Source: an uncultured Lachnospiraceae bacterium (GTDB taxonomy: Bacteria; Bacillota; Clostridia; Lachnospirales; Lachnospiraceae). From it: a stretch of DNA of 64,000 bases. The translations under genes and the position numbers were made by a program. The notes beneath the pieces are model-generated. The model did not search any database. It saw only the letters and a list, made by a program, of their open reading frames with translations, and was not told the DNA's origin. The stretch is taken from contig CAJTPF010000003.1 of NCBI GenBank assembly GCA_910578175.1, positions 91,595-155,594 on the forward strand, in the 5' to 3' direction. Positions 44,742-52,359 of the stretch are shown one piece after another; positions within the stretch are counted from its first letter, which is position 1; every line of letters begins with the position of its first letter.

Positions 44742-44770
44742 TTCACAAAACCATTTAAACAAGGTATAAT
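44742..44770 (+). promoter_or_regulatory. Promoter of the Ca2+-loop repeat protein gene
   Basis: -35 TTCACA (44742-44747), 17-bp spacer, -10 TATAAT (44765-44770), followed by GAAGGAGG and the ATG at 44807. Confidence 0.65.
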
Positions 44771-44806
44771 ATATACACATAAAAATACAGAAGGAGGCGT
44801 TTATCA

Positions 44807-45283
44807 ATGAAGCACGGTTTTAGTATGCTGGCGGCAGCAATTGCCCTAATGACCGCAATGAGTGCGGCAAGGTCATATGTTCCCGCTCCGGCTGAAAATG
44901 CAGGCTGTACGCCATACGGAACCGAAAACACCATCTGCAGCAACTGCGGAACCGGTATAGGATTTACGGATTCAAACGGTGACGGTATCTGTGATAATTG
45001 CAGAACGGGCGCAGGATTTACCGATTCTGACGGCGACGGTATCTGTGATAACCGCGGAACAGGCGCAGGATTTACCGATTCTGACGGCGACGGTATCTGT
45101 GATAACCGTGGAACAGGCGCAGGGTTTACCGATTCAAACGGCGACGGTATCTGTGATAACCGCGGAACAGGCGCAGGGTTTTCCGGTTCTGACGGCAACG
45201 GTGGCTGTGATAACCAGAACTTCTGCGGAACCGGTCACGGTCATGGCCGTAAACACGGCGGCGGAAGAAATAACAGAAGATAA
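44807..45283 (+). CDS. Secreted Asp/Gly repeat protein with Ca2+-loop-like units
   Basis: A 158-residue protein with a signal-peptide-like N-terminus (about 1-24, cleaved after SAARSYVPA). It then has five 18-residue units of the form GTGAGFTDSDGDGICDNR. DSDGDGICD matches the DxDxDG Ca2+-binding loop of thrombospondin-3/dockerin-like repeats. Two cysteines per early unit (ICDN) and a basic His/Arg/Gly tail (GHGHGRKHGGGRNNRR) follow. It is divergent from the YceG operon, and its Ca2+ motif parallels TerD and the Ca2+ ATPase. The antisense frame is open but is just a consequence of the repeat. Confidence 0.8.
   Translation: MKHGFSMLAAAIALMTAMSAARSYVPAPAENAGCTPYGTENTICSNCGTGIGFTDSNGDGICDNCRTGAGFTDSDGDGICDNRGTGAGFTDSDGDGICDNRGTGAGFTDSNGDGICDNRGTGAGFSGSDGNGGCDNQNFCGTGHGHGRKHGGGRNNRR
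44960..45229 (+). repeat. Five tandem 54-bp coding repeats
   Basis: Units start at 44960, 45014, 45068, 45122 and 45176. Inner copies are nearly identical and outer ones diverge, as expected for slippage expansion. They encode the 18-residue units of the surrounding protein. Confidence 0.9.
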
Positions 45284-45299
45284 CACAGCCTGAAACAGC

Positions 45300-45342
45300 A
45301 ATAAGCAGGAAATCTGTCTGATATGGATTTCCTGCTTATTTC
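45300..45342. terminator. Bidirectional terminator
   Basis: ATAAGCAGGAAAT (45301-45313) pairs with ATTTCCTGCTTAT (45327-45339) around a 13-base loop. It lies between the convergent repeat-protein gene and the protease gene. Confidence 0.8.
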
Positions 45343-45349
45343 TATGATT

Positions 45350-46804
45350 TTATGTAAATCCCCGTACAAAATTATTTATATTCTGATACCCCACTGCCAG
45401 ATTGATATTCTGACCGTCGGCAAATCCCGCCGTGCTGATCCCTATGACTTCACCATACATATTCAAAACCGCACCGCCGGAGCTGCCGTGGGAAGTCGGT
45501 GCTGTAAACTGTATCATATCTACATCATCAATCTTCCGAAATCCTGAAATGATACCATCGGAAACCGAATTAAACAGTCCGAGAGGACTTCCTATAGCAA
45601 CCACCTTCTGTCCCCGGACCAGATCCTTCTTCCCCTGATACACCTTTAGCGGATTTAACGTTCTGTTTATCCGGATGACTGCAAGATCCAGTACAGGGTT
45701 ATACTTGATGATCTCATCAGTTTCATAAATCTGCTCCTCATCTTCTATCCGGACCGAATAAGCTACTCCTCCACAGGCAACATGGTTATTTGTCAAAATA
45801 TACCCGGCACGGCCTACCATGATCCCGGAACCGGTACTTATGACTTCTCCTTTTTTATTACGGACTGCGATCATCACAACGGATGAAGCAAGCAGTGCCA
45901 GTTCTTCGAATTCCAGTTCCCTTTTCCGATCCGTTCCTGCCGGCACATCCACCACGGTTCCTGTATCCCGGGCCTGTATACGGGTTCCGTTTTCCGGTTT
46001 TGGCCCACGGTCTCTCTCCCGTCGTATATCCTGCAGAGATATACGGGGTGGCGACTGTGTATTTTCACCCGGCTCCTGTTTCACTGCCGTCTGTGGCGTT
46101 TCATATTTCTTTTCATCATAGAAAGGTATATCTACCGGATCAGCGTTTCCCAAAGTAACTTTTTTTGACAGTTCCTTCAAAACCGGTATATCCTCCATAT
46201 CTTTATCCGGCAGCAGAAGCATAACGTCGATCCCCAGTAACGTCAGCAAATAAGCGAATAAATATTCCTGTTTTTTCGATACCCCGCTGAAAACCACTTT
46301 GCGGTACGTCTGTCCGTCTCCGCCTTTAAACATACTGTTTCCAAGAGAATCCATCCAATACAGAAGTTTGATCACAAAGTTTTTTTCAATCGAATCATTA
46401 CAGTTCGGCGTACTGTTCCGAAATACTCCGCACACGGTCTGACAGGCTTCACCCAACGCTTCTGCCAGTTCGTTGTCATTCCGGTTAAATTTCAGAAAAC
46501 ATTTTTTCCGGCCGGCATTCTGCCACTCCTCAAAACATCCGCCAAAATAATTTATATCTTCCCGGGCGGACAATTTCGGCAGACCATTGAGACGTACATA
46601 TTTCCCCTGTCCCCGGCTCATGCTGCAGGTAAGCACATTATCCATCCGTTCGATATCCTTTAAATAATCCGTACTCACTCCTACCATTCTGACGAAATAG
46701 ACATCTCTAAAATCCCTGTTCATTCCTCCCCTGACATTGGCAAAAGTTGCGGGAGAATTGATATCCATTATGTTATACCGCATTTTTAACTTTGTATTTT
46801 CCAT
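45350..46804 (-). CDS. YceG-like module fused to a trypsin-like serine protease
   Basis: A 484-residue protein. Residues 1-210 look like one YceG unit (VYFVRMVGVSTDYLKD, FVIKLLYWMDSLGNSMF, YLFAYLLTLLGIDVMLLLPDKD). A proline-rich linker follows. The C-terminal half (about 290-484) is an HtrA-like chymotrypsin-fold protease with triad blocks ILTNNHVACGG (His), NPVLDLAVIRI (Asp) and THGSSGGAVLN (Ser). No signal peptide or membrane segment is present, so a cytoplasmic protease is expected. ATG at 46804 has AAGGTG seven bases upstream. The link to the Ter operon suggests it acts on, or with, the YceG complex. The start of the shared region is inferred from visual alignment. Confidence 0.8.
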   Translation of the reverse strand: MENTKLKMRYNIMDINSPATFANVRGGMNRDFRDVYFVRMVGVSTDYLKDIERMDNVLTCSMSRGQGKYVRLNGLPKLSAREDINYFGGCFEEWQNAGRKKCFLKFNRNDNELAEALGEACQTVCGVFRNSTPNCNDSIEKNFVIKLLYWMDSLGNSMFKGGDGQTYRKVVFSGVSKKQEYLFAYLLTLLGIDVMLLLPDKDMEDIPVLKELSKKVTLGNADPVDIPFYDEKKYETPQTAVKQEPGENTQSPPRISLQDIRRERDRGPKPENGTRIQARDTGTVVDVPAGTDRKRELEFEELALLASSVVMIAVRNKKGEVISTGSGIMVGRAGYILTNNHVACGGVAYSVRIEDEEQIYETDEIIKYNPVLDLAVIRINRTLNPLKVYQGKKDLVRGQKVVAIGSPLGLFNSVSDGIISGFRKIDDVDMIQFTAPTSHGSSGGAVLNMYGEVIGISTAGFADGQNINLAVGYQNINNFVRGFT

Positions 46805-47050
46805 GACAATCACCTTAAAATTTTAATGTATCGCTGTCTGATGACAGTGTGGTATATTGATTTAATTTTACCACAGAATGAGAAAAATAACTATCATTTT
46901 GCAGGGAGGAATGTTATAATTGTGAAGTAATGACTGCGGTTAACAAAACACGGATGCGAAAAAACGGAAGTCACCGGTTCCATTCCGCCAATCCTATAGA
47001 AAAATAATTTTTACGAAAGATTTTAAATATATGCAGAAATGAGGCCAAGT

Positions 47051-48037
47051 ATGAAAAATTCCCTACTATATTACAGCACAGGCGCATTACTTTACTGCCC
47101 TGCCCACAATGAAACCATTGTACAGTCACTGGTAAGCGAAAAATTCGGCAGCAGTTTCTCACTGGCTCTGTGCCTGGAGGATACCATTAACGACGACTTT
47201 GTTCCGGAAGCGGAAAACAAACTGATTCATTCCATCAGTATGATTTACCGGTATTCGGAATCCGTACAGTTTTTTATTCCGAAAATTTTTATCAGAGTCA
47301 GAAATCCGGAGCAGATCCCTTCCCTGCTAAAACGATGCGGAGAATCCGCCGTTTTGATAAGCGGTTTTATCATTCCAAAATTCTCACCGGAAAACGCTGA
47401 CCGATACACAGATACCATATCGGAAGCCAACTGTACATATAAACGGAATATCTATATGCTTCCCATTTTGGAAAGTCTGTCCATTGTCAATCTTCAGTCC
47501 CGGTCGGAAACTCTCTATCTGTTAAAAGAAAAACTGGATTCTGTCGAAGAATTGGTTTTAAACATACGGGTAGGAGGAAATGATTTATGCCATATATTCG
47601 GTTTCCGGAGACATAGCGATGAATCCATACACAATATCACCCCGATCGCAAATATCTTTTCCGATATCGTTACGGTATTTGGTATGGATTATGTGATTTC
47701 CGGACCGGTCTGGGAATATTATAACGGCGAACACTGGTCAGAGGGACTGCGTCAGGAATTACGGGACGACCGCTTATGCGGATTCACAGGAAAAACCGTT
47801 ATTCACCCAAATCAGATCCCTTATGTTAATCAGGCATACAAAGTTACCAGAAAAGATTATGAAGATGCATGTTCTGTTTTAAATTGGGATATGACATCTG
47901 AATCCTTTGTATCGGGAAACATTTTTGCAGAAAGAATGAACGAATTTAAAACCCATTCCAACTGGGCAGAAAAGATATTATTTCTGTCTAAAGCCTATGG
48001 AATAATTGACAGTGAGATTTACGAGCCGCAGCCATAG
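47051..48037 (+). CDS. CitE-like HpcH/HpaI aldolase-lyase family protein
   Basis: A 328-residue protein with the CitE/HpcH fold: CLEDTINDDF (metal-binding Glu/Asp), FIRVRNPEQ, a VEELVLNIRVGGNDLCHIFGF segment and GFTGKTVIHPNQIPYVNQAY, the C-terminal signature of CitE-like lyases. Ter-associated clusters carry such an aldolase as part of a proposed pathway for a nucleoside-like metabolite. It is the only plus-strand enzyme of that set here. ATG at 47051 has GAGG nine bases upstream and is preferred over an ATG four codons earlier. The substrate is unknown. Confidence 0.85.
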   Translation: MKNSLLYYSTGALLYCPAHNETIVQSLVSEKFGSSFSLALCLEDTINDDFVPEAENKLIHSISMIYRYSESVQFFIPKIFIRVRNPEQIPSLLKRCGESAVLISGFIIPKFSPENADRYTDTISEANCTYKRNIYMLPILESLSIVNLQSRSETLYLLKEKLDSVEELVLNIRVGGNDLCHIFGFRRHSDESIHNITPIANIFSDIVTVFGMDYVISGPVWEYYNGEHWSEGLRQELRDDRLCGFTGKTVIHPNQIPYVNQAYKVTRKDYEDACSVLNWDMTSESFVSGNIFAERMNEFKTHSNWAEKILFLSKAYGIIDSEIYEPQP

Positions 48038-48098
48038 AACAGCAGCACAGCAGTAGGTAAAAACCGGCCCCCGGAAAAACGTATCATCCGCCTGCCAG

Positions 48099-48123
48099 GG
48101 CATTGAAACCATGTTTCAATGCC
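48099..48123. terminator. Hairpin between convergent genes
   Basis: GGCATTGAAA pairs with TTTCAATGCC around five bases. No T run follows. It probably ends transcription of the CitE-like gene, or of the membrane protein gene from the other side. Confidence 0.45.
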
Positions 48124-48143
48124 GGCTGAACGGACCGTTATCA

Positions 48144-49022
48144 TTATTCCGGAATTTGCCGCAAATTCTGCTTTTTACGTTTTCTTTGTTTCATCTGATA
48201 TTCCATGCAACTGCTAAAACAAATCATTACGCCGGCTGCAGCAAACAGTAGCACTCCTGTTATGAGCATTGTATTTATGCCGTGTTCAAAGTAATTTACA
48301 ATAAATTTATACATATACTCCGGATAAATCTGTAATTTCCTGTAAAACCCCGTAATAAGGCTAAAAACAGGTACAAACAAAACAGAAACCGCTCCTGACA
48401 TCGTACTGTATGCCAGATACCGGGACAGTCTTCCTTTTCTGCGCGGATTCTGTTTCACGAGGATCCGTATGGTGCAGACAGATAAAACGGTCATTGCAGT
48501 AAACACTAAAGGAAAATAATCAGATATCATCCTGAAAACCGCCCCCATGGAAGAAGCATGGGGAAGGCGGATCATTTCAATATAGCAATCCATGATATCA
48601 TCGGTAAATCCCCTTATAACCTCTCCTACATCTCCATCTGCAGTCAAGTCATTCTTTTTTACATAATCATAAATATTTGCACTTAATTTTTGTTTGTAAA
48701 CTCCCGTATTGATTTTAAAAACAGTGCTGTTTAGCTCCGCTTTCAGATAGCGTCTGCAGTCAGAGCGAATCTGTTCAACCGAGAAGACGCCGTCAAATAC
48801 AGTCAGGTCCAGGCCATTGGGTATGGCCAGTGCTTCACACTTACCTGTAAAATCGTCATAAACCATCTGATAATAATCCGCTTCATCCATGGCATCCAAT
48901 ATGACATTATCAGATGCCAATCCCAGTTTGACAGAAAGCATTATCGCCGTTACTGACAAAAAAACAGCTAACAACAAGCTTCCAACCATGCACACTACAG
49001 TACTTTTTGATGATGTTTTCAT
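48144..49022 (-). CDS. Membrane protein of the sortase cluster, unknown function
   Basis: A 292-residue protein with a first membrane segment near the N-terminus (VVCMVGSLLLAVFLSVTAIML), an extracellular region of about 135 residues, and three more membrane segments in the C-terminal half. The extracellular part has MDEADYYQMVYDDFTGKCEAL and YLKAELNSTVFKINTGVYKQ. It ends in a basic cytoplasmic tail. ATG at 49022 is chosen because GGGGAAGAAT precedes it. It follows the sortase gene by 69 bp in the same direction. Its job could be to help the sortase or to sense its product; nothing in the sequence decides this. Confidence 0.65.
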   Translation of the reverse strand: MKTSSKSTVVCMVGSLLLAVFLSVTAIMLSVKLGLASDNVILDAMDEADYYQMVYDDFTGKCEALAIPNGLDLTVFDGVFSVEQIRSDCRRYLKAELNSTVFKINTGVYKQKLSANIYDYVKKNDLTADGDVGEVIRGFTDDIMDCYIEMIRLPHASSMGAVFRMISDYFPLVFTAMTVLSVCTIRILVKQNPRRKGRLSRYLAYSTMSGAVSVLFVPVFSLITGFYRKLQIYPEYMYKFIVNYFEHGINTMLITGVLLFAAAGVMICFSSCMEYQMKQRKRKKQNLRQIPE

Positions 49023-49091
49023 ATTCTTCCCCGCATGTAACAGAATAATCTGCAATACAGGCCTTTCCTTTCTCTTGTTTATCCGCTTTTT

Positions 49092-49787
49092 CTAGTCTGT
49101 AAATACCGGACCGGATATCAGGTCCGCATAAACAAAAAATCTATATTGTGTCCGTGACAGCATATCAAAAGGATAACACGTATACATTACAAGCTGTTCC
49201 CGATCCATGGTAAAATCATAGGCCGTGGAATCACTTTCATTTACGACTTTCGTTTCGGTAACTCTATATTTGTAACTGCCATAACTTGTCTCTATTTCTA
49301 CTATATCATCTGCCCCGATATTTTTCAGCGCATTGAAGTATGTATTATTATGACCGCACAGTAATATAAGTCTTCCAAACCCCGGCTGTGAGGAAGCAAA
49401 ATTCTGACCGATACCTTTTTTCAGTATATCGTCATTATCTCCTTTATATACCGGGGCATCCAGGGCTATTCCCGTACATCTTACATATGCATAAAGCTCG
49501 CCATATTCGGCTATCCCTACTTCACTGCGTTTTACTTTCTCTACTCCGTTATCCTCTGTTACCCCAGCTGCATTTTTCACAAACACAGACCGGTACTCGG
49601 GATTAAAATCAGGCGCTTCATCAGCCATGATCAGCCGCACGGTATGAACTGCCATACCGATCATGTCAGATGCCATTATATATACAACCCCATACGCCAA
49701 AAATGAAAAAAGTAATGGCATGTACATATATGCCATTACTCTATTCAATTTTCCGGCAAAGCCCTTCTTATGCCTTTGCTTTTGCAT
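49092..49787 (-). CDS. Class D-like sortase
   Basis: A 231-residue sortase. It has one N-terminal membrane anchor (about 18-42), the catalytic His block LLCGHNNTYFNAL, the Cys block LVMYTCYPFD with its TLxTC-like arrangement, and the catalytic Arg in SRTQYRFFVYA. The spacing and lack of long insertions point to class D. Sortases cleave a sorting signal and link the protein to peptidoglycan. The start overlaps the end of the upstream substrate-like gene by 20 bp; ATG at 49736 is an alternative start. Substrate and enzyme are probably co-translated. Confidence 0.88.
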   Translation of the reverse strand: MQKQRHKKGFAGKLNRVMAYMYMPLLFSFLAYGVVYIMASDMIGMAVHTVRLIMADEAPDFNPEYRSVFVKNAAGVTEDNGVEKVKRSEVGIAEYGELYAYVRCTGIALDAPVYKGDNDDILKKGIGQNFASSQPGFGRLILLCGHNNTYFNALKNIGADDIVEIETSYGSYKYRVTETKVVNESDSTAYDFTMDREQLVMYTCYPFDMLSRTQYRFFVYADLISGPVFTD

Positions 49788-50322
49788 GCTTCCTGGTAAC
49801 GATTGCCAATGCAGCTACTGCCAATCCTAAGAATGATACCACAGCTACTGCAGACATGGAATCAGCGCCTGTCTTCTTGGTTCCGATATCAGATGTAGCC
49901 ACTACTTTACCTGCATTATCTTTAACTGTTGCCTTTCCTGTTTTGGCATCATAAGATACCGAAAGGTCTACAACCTCCGCTGCTGCCTGGACTTTCGCAA
50001 CAATTTTTTCGATCGTAGCGGCATCTGCCTTGGACAGATCAGCTGCTGATTTGATCCCTGCCTCTTTTGCGATCGCTGCTGCCTCGTCAATATTGTCAAT
50101 GATCGCCTTTGCTTCATCAGCCGAAACAGATACATCATCTTTTTCAAAGTAATTTTTTGCCTGGGTTATGTATTCTGCCGGAACCTTCTTAGCGTTTAAC
50201 TGGTCTAAGACAGCCTGCTCGTTGGCATCGATCGTTCCTGCTGCAAATGCGCTTACAGACATGGCAAGCAGCATAACAGACGAAACACCAACTGCAATGA
50301 TTTTCTTAACTGTTTTCTTCAT
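49768..50322 (-). CDS. Sortase-substrate-like surface protein
   Basis: A 184-residue protein. Its signal peptide ends near AFAA (about 28), the mature region is Ala/Asp/Lys-rich and helical (about 30-145), and the C-terminus has a sorting-type tail. That tail is the pattern GTKKTGA, a 20-residue hydrophobic stretch (VAVVSFLGLAVAALAIV), and a basic end (TRKHAKAKA). The motif lacks the Leu-Pro of LPxTG, so recognition by the adjacent class D-like sortase would be non-standard. A strong promoter (50366-50394) precedes it. Confidence 0.8.
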   Translation of the reverse strand: MKKTVKKIIAVGVSSVMLLAMSVSAFAAGTIDANEQAVLDQLNAKKVPAEYITQAKNYFEKDDVSVSADEAKAIIDNIDEAAAIAKEAGIKSAADLSKADAATIEKIVAKVQAAAEVVDLSVSYDAKTGKATVKDNAGKVVATSDIGTKKTGADSMSAVAVVSFLGLAVAALAIVTRKHAKAKA

Positions 50323-50365
50323 ATCGCATTATCCTCCTTTTATTTATTTATGTTAAGACGAAATC

Positions 50366-50394
50366 AGTATACTATCCATAACTATAGTTGTCAA
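50366..50394 (-). promoter_or_regulatory. Promoter of the sortase-substrate operon
   Basis: On the minus strand, -35 TTGACA (50394-50389), 17-bp spacer, -10 TATACT (50371-50366). The spacer contains the palindrome AACTATAGTT (50380-50389). Confidence 0.75.
50380..50389. promoter_or_regulatory. Palindrome AACTATAGTT in a promoter spacer
   Basis: A perfect 10-bp palindrome within the spacer of the substrate-gene promoter. The same palindrome recurs at 50510-50519, and a 13-base match CAACTATAGTTAT is shared by the two sites in opposite orientation. It is placed like an operator. Confidence 0.45.
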
Positions 50395-50460
50395 TGCAAA
50401 ACTTACAACTTTTGCCAAAAAAAGCATTTTTTCCTAATATTCCACTAAAACTAAGTGAAA

Positions 50461-50491
50461 GAAATGACTATTTACATATAATAGTCATTTC
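50461..50491 (-). terminator. Hairpin after the coiled-coil gene
   Basis: GAAATGACTATT pairs with AATAGTCATTTC around seven bases. A short T-rich stretch follows on the minus strand, so it probably ends the transcript of the coiled-coil gene. Confidence 0.5.
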
Positions 50492-50517
50492 TTTCTGCAA
50501 ATTAACATCAACTATAG

Positions 50518-51081
50518 TTATTGTAATATATTTCTCACTTTTTCTTCATGCTCCGCCTTACTGATGATTCCCATCTCAAGCTGCATATCAATTTTCTTAA
50601 GAAGCTCAAAATGATCCAGCTTCTTTTGTGCGGCGGCTAATTTTTCATTATATTCCTCATTTGTTATGATTTCCATATCAAGCGCTTTATCCAGCTTTTT
50701 CTGCTCGGAATCAAAAATATCCTGCGCCTTTTTTCTTTCCCTGTCCAGATTATTCTGTCTGATCTGATGATCCATATCTGCAATCTGTGCATCCAATTCA
50801 GCTATTTTCTCTAAATCCGGTTTCATTTCTTCAACAATATCAGATACATCAAATAGAATGCCGGTGTCGCACTGCTGAATATACTCTACATATTTTCTGC
50901 CGATTTCCGCATAAGCACTGTTCAGTTTTTTATCTATATTACTTTTCTGTAGTTTCAGGCCTGCCAGTTCACTCTGCTCTTTTGTAATATTGCTGATCGA
51001 ATTTCCCACATTCACCGCCGTCGTCTTCACACTGTTGCCCACATCTTTCGCTACCTTTGTCGCCTTGTCAAAAAAATCCAT
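50518..51081 (-). CDS. Coiled-coil protein with SHOCT-like C-terminal motifs
   Basis: A 187-residue cytoplasmic protein. An N-terminal amphipathic segment (FFDKATKVAKDVGNSVKTTAV), a long coiled coil (about 40-140), and two short SHOCT-like helical hairpins are seen. The hairpins are LDMEIITNEEYNEKLAAAQKKL and LEMGIISKAEHEEKVRNIL, each a glycine- or isoleucine-turn flanked by acidic helices. SHOCT units often sit at the ends of oligomerising regulators. It lies between the sortase cluster and the StiP gene. Function not assignable. Confidence 0.65.
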   Translation of the reverse strand: MDFFDKATKVAKDVGNSVKTTAVNVGNSISNITKEQSELAGLKLQKSNIDKKLNSAYAEIGRKYVEYIQQCDTGILFDVSDIVEEMKPDLEKIAELDAQIADMDHQIRQNNLDRERKKAQDIFDSEQKKLDKALDMEIITNEEYNEKLAAAQKKLDHFELLKKIDMQLEMGIISKAEHEEKVRNILQ

Positions 51082-51224
51082 ATCTATTGCCTCCTGTCTG
51101 TTTTCTCCGTTTACCGTTCCTGCAGTCCGCCACAGATTATGCTGCGATAAACTGCTGTTGTTATTGTAACACCTGCAAAAATCTTTTTCAATATACTATT
51201 AGTTGCGAAATCGGTCTTTGTTTT

Positions 51225-52274
51225 TTAAGCATCCGCCAGTTTCTTAATGATTCCGCATGTCTTGTAATGCTTCAGGGGATAATATTCAACCGGTACCTGT
51301 TTTTCCTCTGCCAGCCGGAAAATGTGTGACAGCGAAACATCTTCTTTACAGTCATCACTGATCAAAATTTTCCATGGCACCCTCCGAAGCAACACCCGTG
51401 TGGTCTCACCGATTCCCGGTTTCACCAGATTTATATCTTCTATACCGTACCGTCCTGCGATCTTCCGTACTTCGTCGATTCCCGTTCCCTCCGCTGCATC
51501 TTCGCGGATATGGGATTCTTTCTTAAATTCCTTTTCTATAGCCTCAATAAATCCATAGGATAAATCCGAATCTATCAATTCTCCGTAATATACAGCTCCG
51601 TGAAAATCATTTTTCCCTATAATATCATCTCTTAAAAAGGTCCGGCTTACCAGTCCCGATACGGTAGAATTCAGACAGGAACTGGGAATCAGTATGTCCT
51701 CATGAGTCCCGCATAAATCGGTTATATTGGCCGGATCCGCTATGACTGCCAATTCCGGAGAAATCTGCCCAAATGGGGCCATGGCTCTTTCCAGTTCCTT
51801 TAATATGGCACCTTTTCCTACCCATCCGTCCACAAACTGTATATCTTTTCCCCTATGATGTTTCAGTATATAATTTACTGCATTTTCATCAATCCCTTTT
51901 CCGCGGATAATGGATATGGAATAATGCAGGACCTCAATCTGATATTTCCATTTTATATATCTTTTCAACAATATTCCGACGGGAATCCCCGCCCTTGCCA
52001 AAGATACCAGTACAACTTTTTTTCCCTTCCTCTGAATGATCTTATCCGCCAATATTCCCACAGCCCGGGCGACAGGCTCCGCATAATTTTTTAACGCCTC
52101 CCGGTAGGTCTCCATATATTTTTCCGTCGGAACATACTCGATCGGCAGCATTTCACAATAATGCCTTCCCGACTGTATCAGCCGTTCTCTTTCCTCTGTG
52201 GACTGAGGTTTTACCAGTCCCGTGATATCTTTCAACAGTAATATTACATCCTCTTTATGATATGAACTTTTCAT
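51225..52274 (-). CDS. StiP-family protein (Ter-associated)
   Basis: A 349-residue protein of the StiP (stress-induced) family, seen as SYHKEDVILLLKDITGLV, STEERERLIQSGRHYCEMLPIEY and VVLVSLARAGIPVGILLKRY. The family has been proposed to be a cysteine-protease-like or PRTase-related domain in Ter systems. The RAGIPVG stretch with a following acidic region and the C-terminal LRRVPWKILISDDCKEDVS segment are conserved. The gene follows the PRTase-TRSP gene by 85 bp, same direction, as in Ter-linked operons of other bacteria. The activity has not been settled and I infer nothing further. Confidence 0.82.
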   Translation of the reverse strand: MKSSYHKEDVILLLKDITGLVKPQSTEERERLIQSGRHYCEMLPIEYVPTEKYMETYREALKNYAEPVARAVGILADKIIQRKGKKVVLVSLARAGIPVGILLKRYIKWKYQIEVLHYSISIIRGKGIDENAVNYILKHHRGKDIQFVDGWVGKGAILKELERAMAPFGQISPELAVIADPANITDLCGTHEDILIPSSCLNSTVSGLVSRTFLRDDIIGKNDFHGAVYYGELIDSDLSYGFIEAIEKEFKKESHIREDAAEGTGIDEVRKIAGRYGIEDINLVKPGIGETTRVLLRRVPWKILISDDCKEDVSLSHIFRLAEEKQVPVEYYPLKHYKTCGIIKKLADA

Positions 52275-52359
52275 TCTGCTTTTTCCTTTCTATTTCCCAA
52301 ACCATAGATGTGGGACAAAACATCTGACCAATAACGGAAAGTTTCGCAGATGTCAGTTT

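Noticed and set aside
44755..45198. Antisense ORF with Pro/Ser repeats
   Set aside because: It mirrors the 54-bp repeats of the plus-strand gene. The plus strand has promoter, ribosome site and signal peptide; the antisense has none.
44960..45229. CRISPR array
   Set aside because: The repeats are contiguous, in-frame and without spacers, so they are a coding tandem repeat.
48144..49022. ABC or transporter assignment for the sortase-linked membrane protein
   Set aside because: Only a few membrane segments and no transport motif were seen, so no function is named.
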